From Polaromonas sp. (GTDB taxonomy: Bacteria > Pseudomonadota > Gammaproteobacteria > Burkholderiales > Burkholderiaceae_C), in the NCBI RefSeq assembly GCF_030682935.1, contig NZ_JAUXNA010000156.1:1-43049 (forward strand): 43,049 bases of DNA. Direction: 5' to 3'. Under the pieces are notes generated by a model, which ran no database searches, had not been told where the DNA came from, and worked only from the letters and a program-made list of their open reading frames with translations. Below are positions 26,099 to 34,208 of the stretch, one piece after another (the stretch's first letter is position 1; every line of letters begins with the position of its first letter). The position numbers and the translations under genes were made by a program.

Positions 26099-28387
26099 TC
26101 ACCGCCTCCGGGCCGATCGAACCCCGGCCACGTCCGCGACGATACCCAGCACCTGATTGAGCCGGCCTGATTGGGCCACCTCCACGGTGAAGGTCATGCG
26201 CGCCGTACCCCCGCGGTTGTCTTTGACCGACTGCGTTTGCACGCCAATCACGTTCATTTTTTCCTTGGCAAAGACCTCGGAAATATCGCGCAACAAGCCC
26301 TGCCTGTCGGCTGCTTCCACCGCGACATCTACCGGGTAAACCGAGCCGTCCGGCGTTTTGGGCGAACTCCATTCGACTTCAATCACGCGGTCCGGGCTGC
26401 CGCTGGCCATGTTGCGAAAATTGCTGCAGTCGCTGCGGTGAATACTCACACCCTTGCCCTTGGTCACAAAGCCAAGAATCTCGTCGGGCGGTGCGGGTTT
26501 GCAGCACTTGGCAAGCTGGGTCAGCAGCGAATCAAGACCGACCACGAGGACATTGCCCTTGCCGCGTTTGCTGGACTTGTCAGACGGGCGTATTTTTTTG
26601 GCCAGTACATAGTCGTCCTGCGACAGCGCGGGCTCCTGGGGCCTCAGCATGTTTTCAATGGTGCGCAAAGACAACTCGTCTTTACCGACGACTTCAAACA
26701 GGTCGTCGGCCGCCTTGAAACCCAGTTGAGCCGCCAGGTCGTCCAGCTTCATGGCGGTTTTGCCTTCGCGCTGAAGCAGCTTTTCAACGGCTTCCCGGCC
26801 CTTCGCCACGGTTTGTTCCATGGCCAATGCATTGAACCAGGCGCGCACCTTTGATTTTGCACGGTGGCTGGACAGGAAGCCCAGCTCGGGATTGAGCCAG
26901 TCGCGGGAAGGCCCACCCTCTTTGGCGGTGATCACCTCGACCGTCTGGCCGTTTTGCAGCGGCGTGTTGAGCGGCACCATGGCGCCATCAATACGGGCGC
27001 CGCGGCAGCGGTGTCCCAGGCTGGTGTGCACGCTGTAGGCAAAATCCACGGTCGTGGCGCCTTGGGGCAGCTCCACAATGGCGGCATCGGGCGTCAGCAC
27101 GTAAATACGGTCTTCAAACAAGCCTTTATTGGCTTCACGCGCGCGCGCTGAGGCAGGGCCCGACAGATCGCGCTCCCATGCCAGCAACTGCCGGAGTACG
27201 GCAATCTTGGCATCGTAGTCACTGCTGGCTGAAACGCCGCTGTAGCCCTTGGTGCCGGCCTCCTTGTAAGCCCAGTGCGCTGCCACGCCGTGCTCGGCGT
27301 GATCGTGCATGGCTTGCGTGCGTATCTGGATTTCGACCGCCCGACCCGCTTCATCGCGCACCACGGTGTGCAAGGATTGATAGCCATTGGATTTGGGCTT
27401 GGCGATGTAGTCATCAAACTCGCCCTCAATGGGCGTAAAGCGCGAATGCACAAACCCCAAGGCCGCGTAGCAACCTTTCACATCGGCGGCGATCACGCGC
27501 AAGGCACGGATGTCAAACACCTGCTCAAAGTCGAGCGACTTGCCGCGCATTTTCTTGACAATGCTGTAGATGTGCTTGGGCCTGCCCTGCACCAGCGCGG
27601 CAATGCCATTGTGGTTCAGCTCGCCCTCCAGCTTCGCCCGCAAAGCCTCCATGAATTCTTCGCGCTCGACGCGTTTTTCGTCGAGCAGGCGAGCTGTTTT
27701 CTGGTAGGTCTCGGGTTCAAAAAAACGGAAAGCCAGGTCTTCCATTTCCCATTTGATCTGCCATATTCCCAGCCGGTTGGCCAGCGGCGCAAACACATGC
27801 AGCGACTCATGCGCCAGCGATGCGGGCGCCGCCTGCTTGACCGCCGCGAAGTAGCGCAAGGTCTGCAGGCGCGAGGCCAGCCGCAGCATGACCACGCGCA
27901 AATCGCGCGAAAACGCCAGCAGCATCTTGCGCACATTCTCCGTCTGGGCCGCAGCATCGTCGTGCAGCTGCGCATGAGCGCCTGCACTGCGCGCCTGACG
28001 CTGCACCAGGACCAGCTTGGTGGTCTCAACGGCGAGCGCGGCATAGTTGGCGCCGAAGGCCTTGGTAATCACTTCTAGCGGCTTGTTGAGATGCTGGCAC
28101 GCATGCACCAGATAGGTGGCGGCCTGCATGGCCTCCGAGCCGCCAATCACTTTCAGGATAGCCGCCACCGCATCGGCGTGTGCCAGGATGTTTTCGCCAG
28201 TGTCCAGCGTTTCGCTGGCGATCAGCGGCTCGGCAAACGCCCGCGCCCGCGCCAAAGCCTGCGGCTGGTCCGGCAGGCTGTCAGCCGTCGCCGTCACGAT
28301 GGAGGCCGTGTTGCCATGAGAGGCCGATGCCCCCCCCGTCGTGCCTGCGTTAGCTTGACTGTTCGGCCCCACAGCATGGCTTTTCAT
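26099..28387 (-). CDS. relA: GTP pyrophosphokinase RelA (synthetase-only type)
   Basis: Makes (p)ppGpp from GTP/GDP and ATP on stalled ribosomes, the stringent-response alarmone. The 762-residue protein has a degenerate N-terminal HD domain: the expected His-Asp is His-Ala in TYLVHACQHL (about 95-96), so hydrolase activity is unlikely. The synthetase domain (about 265-375) has HIYSIVKKMRGKSLDF and GEFDDYIAKPKSNGYQSLHT; the EFDD form marks monofunctional RelA rather than SpoT. A TGS domain follows (VELPQGATTVDFAYSVHTSL), then the regulatory region and a C-terminal ACT domain (about 685-762). The first 50 residues are low complexity. It starts 28 bases after the alpha/beta hydrolase stop and may be cotranscribed with it. 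Confidence 0.95.
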   Translation of the reverse strand: MKSHAVGPNSQANAGTTGGASASHGNTASIVTATADSLPDQPQALARARAFAEPLIASETLDTGENILAHADAVAAILKVIGGSEAMQAATYLVHACQHLNKPLEVITKAFGANYAALAVETTKLVLVQRQARSAGAHAQLHDDAAAQTENVRKMLLAFSRDLRVVMLRLASRLQTLRYFAAVKQAAPASLAHESLHVFAPLANRLGIWQIKWEMEDLAFRFFEPETYQKTARLLDEKRVEREEFMEALRAKLEGELNHNGIAALVQGRPKHIYSIVKKMRGKSLDFEQVFDIRALRVIAADVKGCYAALGFVHSRFTPIEGEFDDYIAKPKSNGYQSLHTVVRDEAGRAVEIQIRTQAMHDHAEHGVAAHWAYKEAGTKGYSGVSASSDYDAKIAVLRQLLAWERDLSGPASARAREANKGLFEDRIYVLTPDAAIVELPQGATTVDFAYSVHTSLGHRCRGARIDGAMVPLNTPLQNGQTVEVITAKEGGPSRDWLNPELGFLSSHRAKSKVRAWFNALAMEQTVAKGREAVEKLLQREGKTAMKLDDLAAQLGFKAADDLFEVVGKDELSLRTIENMLRPQEPALSQDDYVLAKKIRPSDKSSKRGKGNVLVVGLDSLLTQLAKCCKPAPPDEILGFVTKGKGVSIHRSDCSNFRNMASGSPDRVIEVEWSSPKTPDGSVYPVDVAVEAADRQGLLRDISEVFAKEKMNVIGVQTQSVKDNRGGTARMTFTVEVAQSGRLNQVLGIVADVAGVRSARRR

Positions 28388-28415
28388 AAAAATCCAGTCA
28401 CATCGTTACCCCACA

Positions 28416-29336
28416 TCAAGCCAGCAAAAAACCCGTCACGGCAGCGAGTTGGTCTTGCGCGATCAGCGTGGGCGCGTGCCCCACACCGTCAAACGCCACC
28501 AGTGCGGCCTGCGGGCCGCGTTGCGTCATGGCCTGGGCGGTTTCCTGGCTCAGTAAATCCGACTGCGCGCCGCGCACCACAAGGGTCGCGGCCGTGATGT
28601 TGTCGTAAAGCGGCCAAAGCATTTTTTCGTCCTGCTGCGCCGACGCTTCGGTCGCGAGCTTGAAGGGCACGGCAATGGCCGGATCGTAGTGCAGCCGAAA
28701 CTTGCCGTCAGCCGCGCCAGACGCCGGCTTGACCATGGGGTGCGACAACGCCAGCCATTGCGCCGGGGTGTGCGGGCCAAAGCTTTCGGAAATCACCCAC
28801 ATCGCGTCGGCCGCTTCCTGCACGGAACTGAAATGCCCAGCCGCCCCCAGGTAGGCGCCAATCCGCGCAATCGCCTGCCACTGCAGGGTCGGCCCAACGT
28901 CGTTCAGCACCAGCTTGCGTACCGGGACCGGGAGCGGCAAGCCGGGCTGACCGCAGACCACCATGCCGATCAGCCCGCCCATGCTGGTGCCCACCCAGTC
29001 CAGCGCGGTGATGGGCGACTGGGCGTGCAAATGGGCCAGCAACACCAGCATGTCCGCCGCATAGGCGGGCACCTGGTAACCCATGGGGTCTGTCAGCCAG
29101 TCACTTTCGCCGCGGCCCACGACATCGGGGCAGACCACGCGAATGCCGCCCGGCTGCTGCGCCGCCTGTGCACACAAGGCCTGCGCCAGCGCATCAAAAT
29201 CCCGCCCCTGGCGCGTCAGCCCATGCACACAGAGCACGACATGCGGGCTGTCGGGCTGCCCCCACTGCCAGTAGGCCATGCGGTGGCTGCCTTCGGCATC
29301 CGGGCAATTTACGTAGTTCAGGCTGGGTTCAGTCAT
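28416..29336 (-). CDS. Alpha/beta hydrolase
   Basis: A 306-residue alpha/beta-hydrolase-fold enzyme. The oxyanion region VLCVHGLTRQGRDFDALA is followed by the nucleophile elbow WVGTSMGGLIGM (Ser near residue 119) and a late His in DGVGHAPTL. The family includes esterases, lipases and carbon-carbon hydrolases, and the substrate cannot be read from sequence. It is divergent from bdhA across 116 bases, so a link to hydroxybutyrate ester metabolism is possible but only inferred. It lies just upstream of relA on the same strand. Confidence 0.85.
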   Translation of the reverse strand: MTEPSLNYVNCPDAEGSHRMAYWQWGQPDSPHVVLCVHGLTRQGRDFDALAQALCAQAAQQPGGIRVVCPDVVGRGESDWLTDPMGYQVPAYAADMLVLLAHLHAQSPITALDWVGTSMGGLIGMVVCGQPGLPLPVPVRKLVLNDVGPTLQWQAIARIGAYLGAAGHFSSVQEAADAMWVISESFGPHTPAQWLALSHPMVKPASGAADGKFRLHYDPAIAVPFKLATEASAQQDEKMLWPLYDNITAATLVVRGAQSDLLSQETAQAMTQRGPQAALVAFDGVGHAPTLIAQDQLAAVTGFLLA

Positions 29337-29452
29337 GGTGCAGGCAGTCCGCGGATGAGGCTTGATAATGTATTTGAAACTTTTGTGGCGCCTGAACTGC
29401 AGGCGCTCTTCAAAGCTCGTTTCAATTATCGTAAACCATACGGAGAATCATC

Positions 29453-30235
29453 ATGCTCAAAGGTAAAACAGCGCTCGTCACCGGCTCGACCAGCGGCATT
29501 GGTCTGGGCATCGCCAAATGCCTGGCCGCCCAGGGCGCCAACATCATCCTCAACGGGTTTGGTGATGTGGACGGCCCCAAGGCGGAGATCGCTGCGCTGG
29601 GCGTGCAGGTGGCCTACCACGGCGCTGACATGAGCCAGCCCGCCGAAATTGAAGACATGATGAAGTTTGCGGCCGCCCAATTTGGCCAGGTCGACATTCT
29701 GGTCAACAACGCGGGCATTCAACATGTGGCCAGAATCGAGAATTTTCCGGTTGAAAAATGGGACGCCATCATTGCGATCAATCTGAGCAGCGCCTTTCAT
29801 GCGACCCGCCTGGCGCTGCCCGCCATGCTGGCCGCCAACCAGGGCAAGGGCTGGGGCCGCATCATCAACGTGGCCTCGATTCACGGTCTCGTTGGTTCCG
29901 CAGAAAAATCGGCCTATGTGGCTGCCAAGCACGGCATTGTGGGCTTGACCAAAGTCACCGCGCTCGAAAACGCTACGACCGGTGTTACCTGCAACGCCAT
30001 CTGTCCGGGCTGGGTGCTGACGCCTCTGGTACAAAAACAGGTGGATGCCAGGGCCCAGGCGAGCGGCATCAGCAATGAACTGGCAACGCAGCAACTGCTG
30101 GGCGAAAAAGAGCCCTCACTGCAGTTCACCACGCCCGAAGAACTGGGCGCGCTGGCCGTGTTTTTCTGCTCCCCTGCGGGCAACAACGTGCGCGGCGTTG
30201 CCTGGAACATGGATGGCGGCTGGACCGCGCAATAA
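29453..30235 (+). CDS. bdhA: 3-hydroxybutyrate dehydrogenase
   Basis: Short-chain dehydrogenase that interconverts (R)-3-hydroxybutyrate and acetoacetate with NAD, the step that feeds PHB breakdown products into central metabolism. The 260-residue protein has TGSTSGIGLGIAK (dinucleotide binding), NNAGIQHVARIENFP, the catalytic Ser in NVASIHGLVGS, YVAAKHG (Tyr-x3-Lys), and the family-typical NAICPGWVLTPLVQKQ. Its C-terminal WNMDGGWTAQ matches the bacterial BDH1 type. GGAG lies about 8 bases before the ATG. It converges on the FAD oxidoreductase gene with a 2-base gap. Confidence 0.93.
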   Translation: MLKGKTALVTGSTSGIGLGIAKCLAAQGANIILNGFGDVDGPKAEIAALGVQVAYHGADMSQPAEIEDMMKFAAAQFGQVDILVNNAGIQHVARIENFPVEKWDAIIAINLSSAFHATRLALPAMLAANQGKGWGRIINVASIHGLVGSAEKSAYVAAKHGIVGLTKVTALENATTGVTCNAICPGWVLTPLVQKQVDARAQASGISNELATQQLLGEKEPSLQFTTPEELGALAVFFCSPAGNNVRGVAWNMDGGWTAQ

Positions 30236-30237
30236 AT

Positions 30238-31335
30238 TCAGGGCAGCAATCGGCGAACGTGCTCGCCGATGGCCAGCGCGCTGGTCAGGCCAGGCGACTC
30301 CATTCCGAAGAGGTTGACGAGCCCGGCCACGCCATGTACAGCGGGGCCCTGGATCAAAAAGTCCCTGGCCGGCTCGCCAGGCCCCTGAATTTTGGGGCGG
30401 ATGCCGGCATAGCCCGGTATCAGCGCGCCGTCTTGCAACTCGGGCCAGTATTTGCGCACTTCCGCATAAAACGCATCACCGCGCGCCGGGTCCACCACCA
30501 GATCATCGGGCGAGCTGACCCACTGCACATCCGGGCCGAACTTGGCCTGCCCACCCAAATCAATCGTGAGATGCACGCCCAGGCCTGCGGCCTCGGGGAC
30601 GGGATAGATGAGCCGGGCAAACGGCGAGCGTCCGGCCAGCGTGAAATAGCTGCCTTTGGCGTAATGGCTGGGCGGCACAAATTCCGCAGCCAAGCCCGCA
30701 AAACGCCTGGCCAGGGCCTGGGCCTGCAGGCCAGCGGCGTTAACCACGGCATTGGCCTGCAACTCCGTGCCGTCTTTCGCAACCAAAACAATAGCGTCTT
30801 GCGCAAATTCCGCGTGCGCCAGAGCCGAATTGAGCACTACCAGACCGCCTGCGTTCTCCAGATCACCCTGCAGCGCCAACATCAGGGCATGGCTGTCCAC
30901 AATGCCGGTGCTCGGCGAGTGCACGGCCGCCACACACTCCAGCTGCGGCTCCAGCGCTCTGGCCTGCTCACGCGTCAGAAGCACCAGGTCATGCACGCCG
31001 TTGGCGGCGGCCTTCGCCATCATGACGTGCAGCTGGGCCACCTGCGCGTCGCTGGTCGCCACGATCAGCTTGCCGCAGCGGCTAAAACCAATGCCGCGCT
31101 CGGCGCAGTAGGCGTACAGCAGGTCTTTGCCTTGCACACACAGCCCGGCCTTCAGGGAGCCTTCGCCGTAGTAGATGCCTGCATGGATCACCTCGCTGTT
31201 GCGCGAACTGGTACCCGTACCTATGGCGTCAGCCGCTTCCAGCACCATCACCTCCCTGCCCTGCAGCGCCAGGGCACGGGCCACCGCCAGTCCCACCACG
31301 CCGGCCCCAATCACCACGCAATCGATCTGATCCAT
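30238..31335 (-). CDS. FAD-dependent oxidoreductase, LhgO/glycerol-3-phosphate-dehydrogenase-like
   Basis: A 365-residue DAO-superfamily flavoprotein. The N terminus [19 protein letters not shown] is the FAD-binding fold. [20 protein letters not shown] is characteristic of the L-2-hydroxyglutarate oxidase (LhgO) group, and [18 protein letters not shown] closes the FAD site. The likely reaction is oxidation of a 2-hydroxy acid or a related compound, but the substrate is unproven. Its ATG follows the stop of the N-formylglutamate amidohydrolase gene without any gap (TAA-ATG), so the two are surely cotranscribed. Part of the protein (near [10 protein letters not shown]) is encoded by an interspersed repeat. 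Confidence 0.85.
   Translation of the reverse strand: MDQIDCVVIGAGVVGLAVARALALQGREVMVLEAADAIGTGTSSRNSEVIHAGIYYGEGSLKAGLCVQGKDLLYAYCAERGIGFSRCGKLIVATSDAQVAQLHVMMAKAAANGVHDLVLLTREQARALEPQLECVAAVHSPSTGIVDSHALMLALQGDLENAGGLVVLNSALAHAEFAQDAIVLVAKDGTELQANAVVNAAGLQAQALARRFAGLAAEFVPPSHYAKGSYFTLAGRSPFARLIYPVPEAAGLGVHLTIDLGGQAKFGPDVQWVSSPDDLVVDPARGDAFYAEVRKYWPELQDGALIPGYAGIRPKIQGPGEPARDFLIQGPAVHGVAGLVNLFGMESPGLTSALAIGEHVRRLLP
30785..30826 (+). repeat. Interspersed repeat, copy 6 (inside the FAD oxidoreductase gene)
   Basis: Reads AAAACAATAGCGTCTTGCGC, a short arm, then CGCGTGCGCCAGAGCC. It matches the ATAGC..CTTGCG block and the GCGC.AGAG.C block of the 1004 copy. It is in frame in a variable segment of the enzyme. 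Confidence 0.5.
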
Positions 31336-32181
31336 TTATAGCGTCCGTGGGTCGGTTTTCAGCAGCACATCCACCAGACCGCGCAGCGTGGTCTTGAGGG
31401 ACTCAAACCCCGGCAGTATTGCCAGCGTTTCTTCGTTCATATAGAGCTTGCGGTTGATCTCCAGCTGCAGGCTGTGCCGGTGCTGGGCCGGGTTACCGTA
31501 GCGCCGCACCAGCTCCACGCCCTTGTAGGGGTGGTTGTAAGCCACGCTGTAGCCGAGCGTGCGCAAATGCTCGCAGACCAGGCTTGACAGGGCCGAACTG
31601 GCGGTGCTGCCGTCCCGGTCTCCGACCACAAAGTCGGCGTGCGCTTCGCCCGGAAAATCAGTGGCATGGCTGGAGGCCATGGCGGGCATCGAGTGGCAGT
31701 TGATATGAATGCTGTAGCCATGCGCCTGGCGCGCGGCATCAATAGCCTGCGCCACGGCCGCGTGGTAGGGCTTCCAGCAGCGTTCGATGCGCGCCTGAAC
31801 CTCCGCCACACTGAGCGTGCGCGCGTAAATCGGCGCGCCGTCGTCCATGGTGCGCCAGACCAGTCCCTTGCCCAGGCGAACCTTTGAAAGCACTTTCGGG
31901 TCGGTCTCTACCGGGTCAGGCCAGGGCGCATCCAGCAGCGAGACATCAATCTCGGTGGTGTTGCGGTTGGCATCGAGGTAACTGCGCGGAAAGTGCGCTT
32001 CTATCCAGTGCACGCCCAGGGCCGGAGCAAAGTCGTAGAGTTTTTCGACATGCGTGTCCTCGGCCCCGCGCAGTGTTGCCGTTGCACACGCGTACAAAAA
32101 GTCCGGCGGATAAGCGGTCCCGCTGTGCGGGGAATCGAGAACCAGAGCGCTGCTTCCTGGCAGATGGGTAATGGGCTGCAT
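31336..32181 (-). CDS. N-formylglutamate amidohydrolase family protein
   Basis: A 281-residue member of the N-formylglutamate amidohydrolase (HutG) family, zinc-type hydrolases that can release formate and glutamate in the last step of histidine degradation. Recognisable blocks are LVLDSPHSGTAYPPDF, RGAEDTHVEKLYDFAP, DANRNTTEIDVSLL, SIHINCHSMPAM, DFVVGDRDGSTAS and LQLEINRKLYMNEETL. No hut genes are nearby, so a role outside histidine catabolism is possible. It leads the two-gene unit with the FAD oxidoreductase and is divergent from the small barrel protein. Confidence 0.85.
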   Translation of the reverse strand: MQPITHLPGSSALVLDSPHSGTAYPPDFLYACATATLRGAEDTHVEKLYDFAPALGVHWIEAHFPRSYLDANRNTTEIDVSLLDAPWPDPVETDPKVLSKVRLGKGLVWRTMDDGAPIYARTLSVAEVQARIERCWKPYHAAVAQAIDAARQAHGYSIHINCHSMPAMASSHATDFPGEAHADFVVGDRDGSTASSALSSLVCEHLRTLGYSVAYNHPYKGVELVRRYGNPAQHRHSLQLEINRKLYMNEETLAILPGFESLKTTLRGLVDVLLKTDPRTL

Positions 32182-32378
32182 GACCCGACTTTAGCAGCAG
32201 GATTTGGACCGGAACAGATTCATCATTTCCAGCAAATGGCAAACCGTGCAGGCCGCGCTCGGCGCACCAAACACTCACCGCCTCCGGCGCCTCATGCACT
32301 TGGCAAGCCTCGGTTTGCCCTACAAACCTTTACTTTTTGCGCCGATAAAAACGTCCACTCCGCCCTTTTAAAGTGAAC

Positions 32379-32407
32379 TTTCAAACAAAAAAAAGCTCTT
32401 TTATAAG
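32379..32407 (+). promoter_or_regulatory. Candidate promoter for the outer-membrane barrel gene
   Basis: TTTCAA (32379-32384) and TATAAG (32402-32407) are spaced by 17 bases across an A-rich tract, a plausible sigma-70 pair about 40 bases before the ATG. The -35 is poor, so the call is tentative. Confidence 0.35.
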
Positions 32408-32444
32408 GGCAGCCTCTTTCACCTTATTTACGACAGGAAACACC

Positions 32445-33038
32445 ATGCGTTCATTGACACGAAGTTTTTCAGCCACCGTTCTGGCCGTAGCCGCACTGGC
32501 CGCCGGCACAGTCGCGCATGCGCAAGGCAGCAATTACTCCCTTTACGGGCCAGGCGCCAGCTACGTTGGGCTGAACGCCGGGAAATCAGACTTTTCAGTG
32601 GGCAACGGAACCGGCGTTTTTGCGTCCGAGAACAAGGACACGGCCTACAACATTTACGGCGGCAGCTATTTCAACAACAACCTGGGCATGGAACTGGGCT
32701 TTACCGACTTTGGCAAGGTCAACCGCGCGGGTGGCACCACCAAGGCACAAGGCTTTAATCTGAGTCTGGTTGGCCGGCTGCCGCTGAGCCCCTCGTTCAA
32801 TCTGCTCGGGAAACTGGGCACCACCTATGGCCGAACCGACGTTTCCGCCGCACCCGCGTCCGGTGTTGCTTCCGGCAGTGAGAGCGGCTTTGGCGTGTCC
32901 TACGGTTTGGGCGCCGAATATGCGTTCAACCCCCAGTTGTCAGCCGTCTTGCAGTACGACTCGCATGACCTGAAATTTGCCGGCAGTGGCCGCGACCGCG
33001 TCAGCGCCACCACGGCGGGCTTGCGCTACAAATTCTAA
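32445..33038 (+). CDS. Small OmpW/OmpA-like outer-membrane beta-barrel protein
   Basis: A 197-residue precursor starting at the ATG at 32445, with AGGAAA 5 bases upstream; the frame is open further but the signal peptide begins here. The signal peptide (MRSLTRSFSATVLAVAALAA, cleaved after AHA or AHAQ near residue 27) precedes a mature part with alternating hydrophobic strands typical of an eight-stranded barrel. Family marks are SYVGLNAGKSDFSVGNG, GMELGFTDFGKV and the C-terminal strand TAGLRYKF ending in Phe. It looks like the OmpA-type 'outer membrane beta-barrel' domain without a peptidoglycan-binding part. The role is unknown (porin-like or structural). It is followed by a terminator. Confidence 0.85.
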   Translation: MRSLTRSFSATVLAVAALAAGTVAHAQGSNYSLYGPGASYVGLNAGKSDFSVGNGTGVFASENKDTAYNIYGGSYFNNNLGMELGFTDFGKVNRAGGTTKAQGFNLSLVGRLPLSPSFNLLGKLGTTYGRTDVSAAPASGVASGSESGFGVSYGLGAEYAFNPQLSAVLQYDSHDLKFAGSGRDRVSATTAGLRYKF

Positions 33039-33069
33039 GTCGGCGGGGGCGCACAGCGCCTTCAAGCCC

Positions 33070-33101
33070 AGCCTGCCAGCCTTTGGGCTCGCAGGCTTTT
33101 T
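33070..33101 (+). terminator. Terminator after the outer-membrane barrel gene
   Basis: AGCCTGC and GCAGGCT form an outer stem enclosing an inner AGCC/GGCT stem, followed by TTTT. It lies about 30 bases past the stop codon. Confidence 0.75.
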
Positions 33102-33129
33102 GCATGGGCAAACACCTGCATGTATGCCA

Positions 33130-33172
33130 TACAAATAATAGCTAACTATTCCCGTACTTATTGGGAAAAACT
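33130..33172 (+). repeat. Possible interspersed repeat, copy 7 (intergenic)
   Basis: ATACAAATAATAGCTAACTA and a following TTATTGGGAAAAA resemble the ATAGC core and middle of the repeat, but the CTTGCG and CGCTAGAGG blocks are not preserved. It lies between the barrel gene terminator and the PACE remnant. Confidence 0.3.
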
Positions 33173-33237
33173 TCGATTTAGCTCGCGGATTCAAGAACAA
33201 AGTGCGACTCCGATAAAACGGGCGGGCCCAGCGTCGC

Positions 33238-33462
33238 TTGGATTTTCAGCGGACGCTGGGCGCCCGCGCCGTTCATGCCGTATTGTTTGAAATCGGCCTG
33301 GTCATGGCCATGGTGCCACTGGCCGCCTGGTGGCTGGACATCGCGATTGTGCTGTTTTTCCTGCCCTACACCTTTGCCTTCAACTGGACTTACGACCACT
33401 TGCGGTCCAGCAGCAGCGCGCTGACATCGACAAGCTCAAAACGCCCGGCCACTGACAGGTAA
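33238..33462 (+). pseudogene. Remnant of a PACE-family efflux transporter
   Basis: The frame encodes RTLGARAVHAVLFEIGLVMA, then VPLAAWWLD and VLFFLPYTFAFNWTYDHLR, which match the second repeat of PACE (AceI-like, chlorhexidine-type) transporters. The whole first repeat, with its two membrane helices, is missing. About 10-12 residues that normally stand between WWL and the last helix are also absent, so that helix is joined directly to the previous one. After DHLR the frame runs into Ser/Thr-rich sequence that is the reverse strand of the phosphoesterase gene. The only start is TTG. It appears to be a decayed gene copy whose 3' end was overwritten by the neighbouring convergent gene. Confidence 0.65.
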
Positions 33463-34208
33463 TCCCAGCGCTCCAACTGGCACTGCAGCGGATCACCGGC
33501 TGCGTCGTAGCGCAACAGGTTGACCGAATTGGGCGCCTCCCAGCGCACCCGTGACGACAGCGCCGTGCCGGCCTGCACGCACCAAAGGCGCCGGCCCAGG
33601 CCTGCTACGCGGGATGACAGCTCGCAGACATACGGCAGGTGAATGTGGCCGCCGATCACAAGGTCGGCCCCCGCCGCCGCCCAGGCGCGCACCGCCGGCT
33701 CCCAGCCGCGCAGGCGGTCGTGCTCGTCTTCGGCCCGCATCACATACACAGGCTGGTGAACCACGACCACGCGCAACTGCGCCGGTCCGGCCGACTGAAG
33801 CTGCGCCACCACCCGGTCGATCTGTGCAGCCGACACCTCGCCGTTTTTATGCCGCCAGCGCCGCGTGGTGTTCACGCCCACCACCCGCAGCTGTGGCGTG
33901 TCCAGACAGGTTTCCAGCGCGGGCCCAAAGGCGTGCAGATAGCGCGCATAGGGCGTAAATAACCGCTGATACAGATTGAACAAGGGAATGTCGTGGTTGC
34001 CCGGCAGCGCCATCAGGCGCGCAATCGCCAGGCGGTCACAAAACGCCTGCGCCTCCTTGAACTGCGACGCGCGCGCGCGCTGGGTGATGTCCCCCGACAG
34101 CACCAGCACATCGGGGCGCTGCGCCTGCGCCAGGCGCACCAGTGCCTCCAGCACAGGCTGCTGTGCGGTGCCGAAATGCGGGTCGGACATGTGCAGCAGC
34201 AATGTCAT
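33390..34208 (-). CDS. Calcineurin-like metallophosphoesterase
   Basis: A 272-residue two-metal phosphoesterase. All metal-binding blocks are visible: SDPHFG near residue 8, VLSGDITQRA near 38, GNHD near 70, VVVHQP near 150, and GGHIHLPY near 187. The family includes cyclic-nucleotide and phospholipid phosphodiesterases (CpdA-like, GpdQ-like), and I cannot choose the substrate. The ATG overlaps the diacylglycerol-kinase stop by 4 bases (ATGA), so the two genes form an operon. A phosphoesterase coupled to a lipid kinase suggests a phospholipid-related job, by inference only. Confidence 0.9.
   Translation of the reverse strand: MTLLLHMSDPHFGTAQQPVLEALVRLAQAQRPDVLVLSGDITQRARASQFKEAQAFCDRLAIARLMALPGNHDIPLFNLYQRLFTPYARYLHAFGPALETCLDTPQLRVVGVNTTRRWRHKNGEVSAAQIDRVVAQLQSAGPAQLRVVVVHQPVYVMRAEDEHDRLRGWEPAVRAWAAAGADLVIGGHIHLPYVCELSSRVAGLGRRLWCVQAGTALSSRVRWEAPNSVNLLRYDAAGDPLQCQLERWDYLSVAGRFELVDVSALLLDRKWS

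Noticed and set aside
30259-31341. Plus-strand open frame of 360 codons opposite the FAD oxidoreductase
   Set aside because: Shadow frame. The FAD-binding motif and family blocks are on the minus strand.
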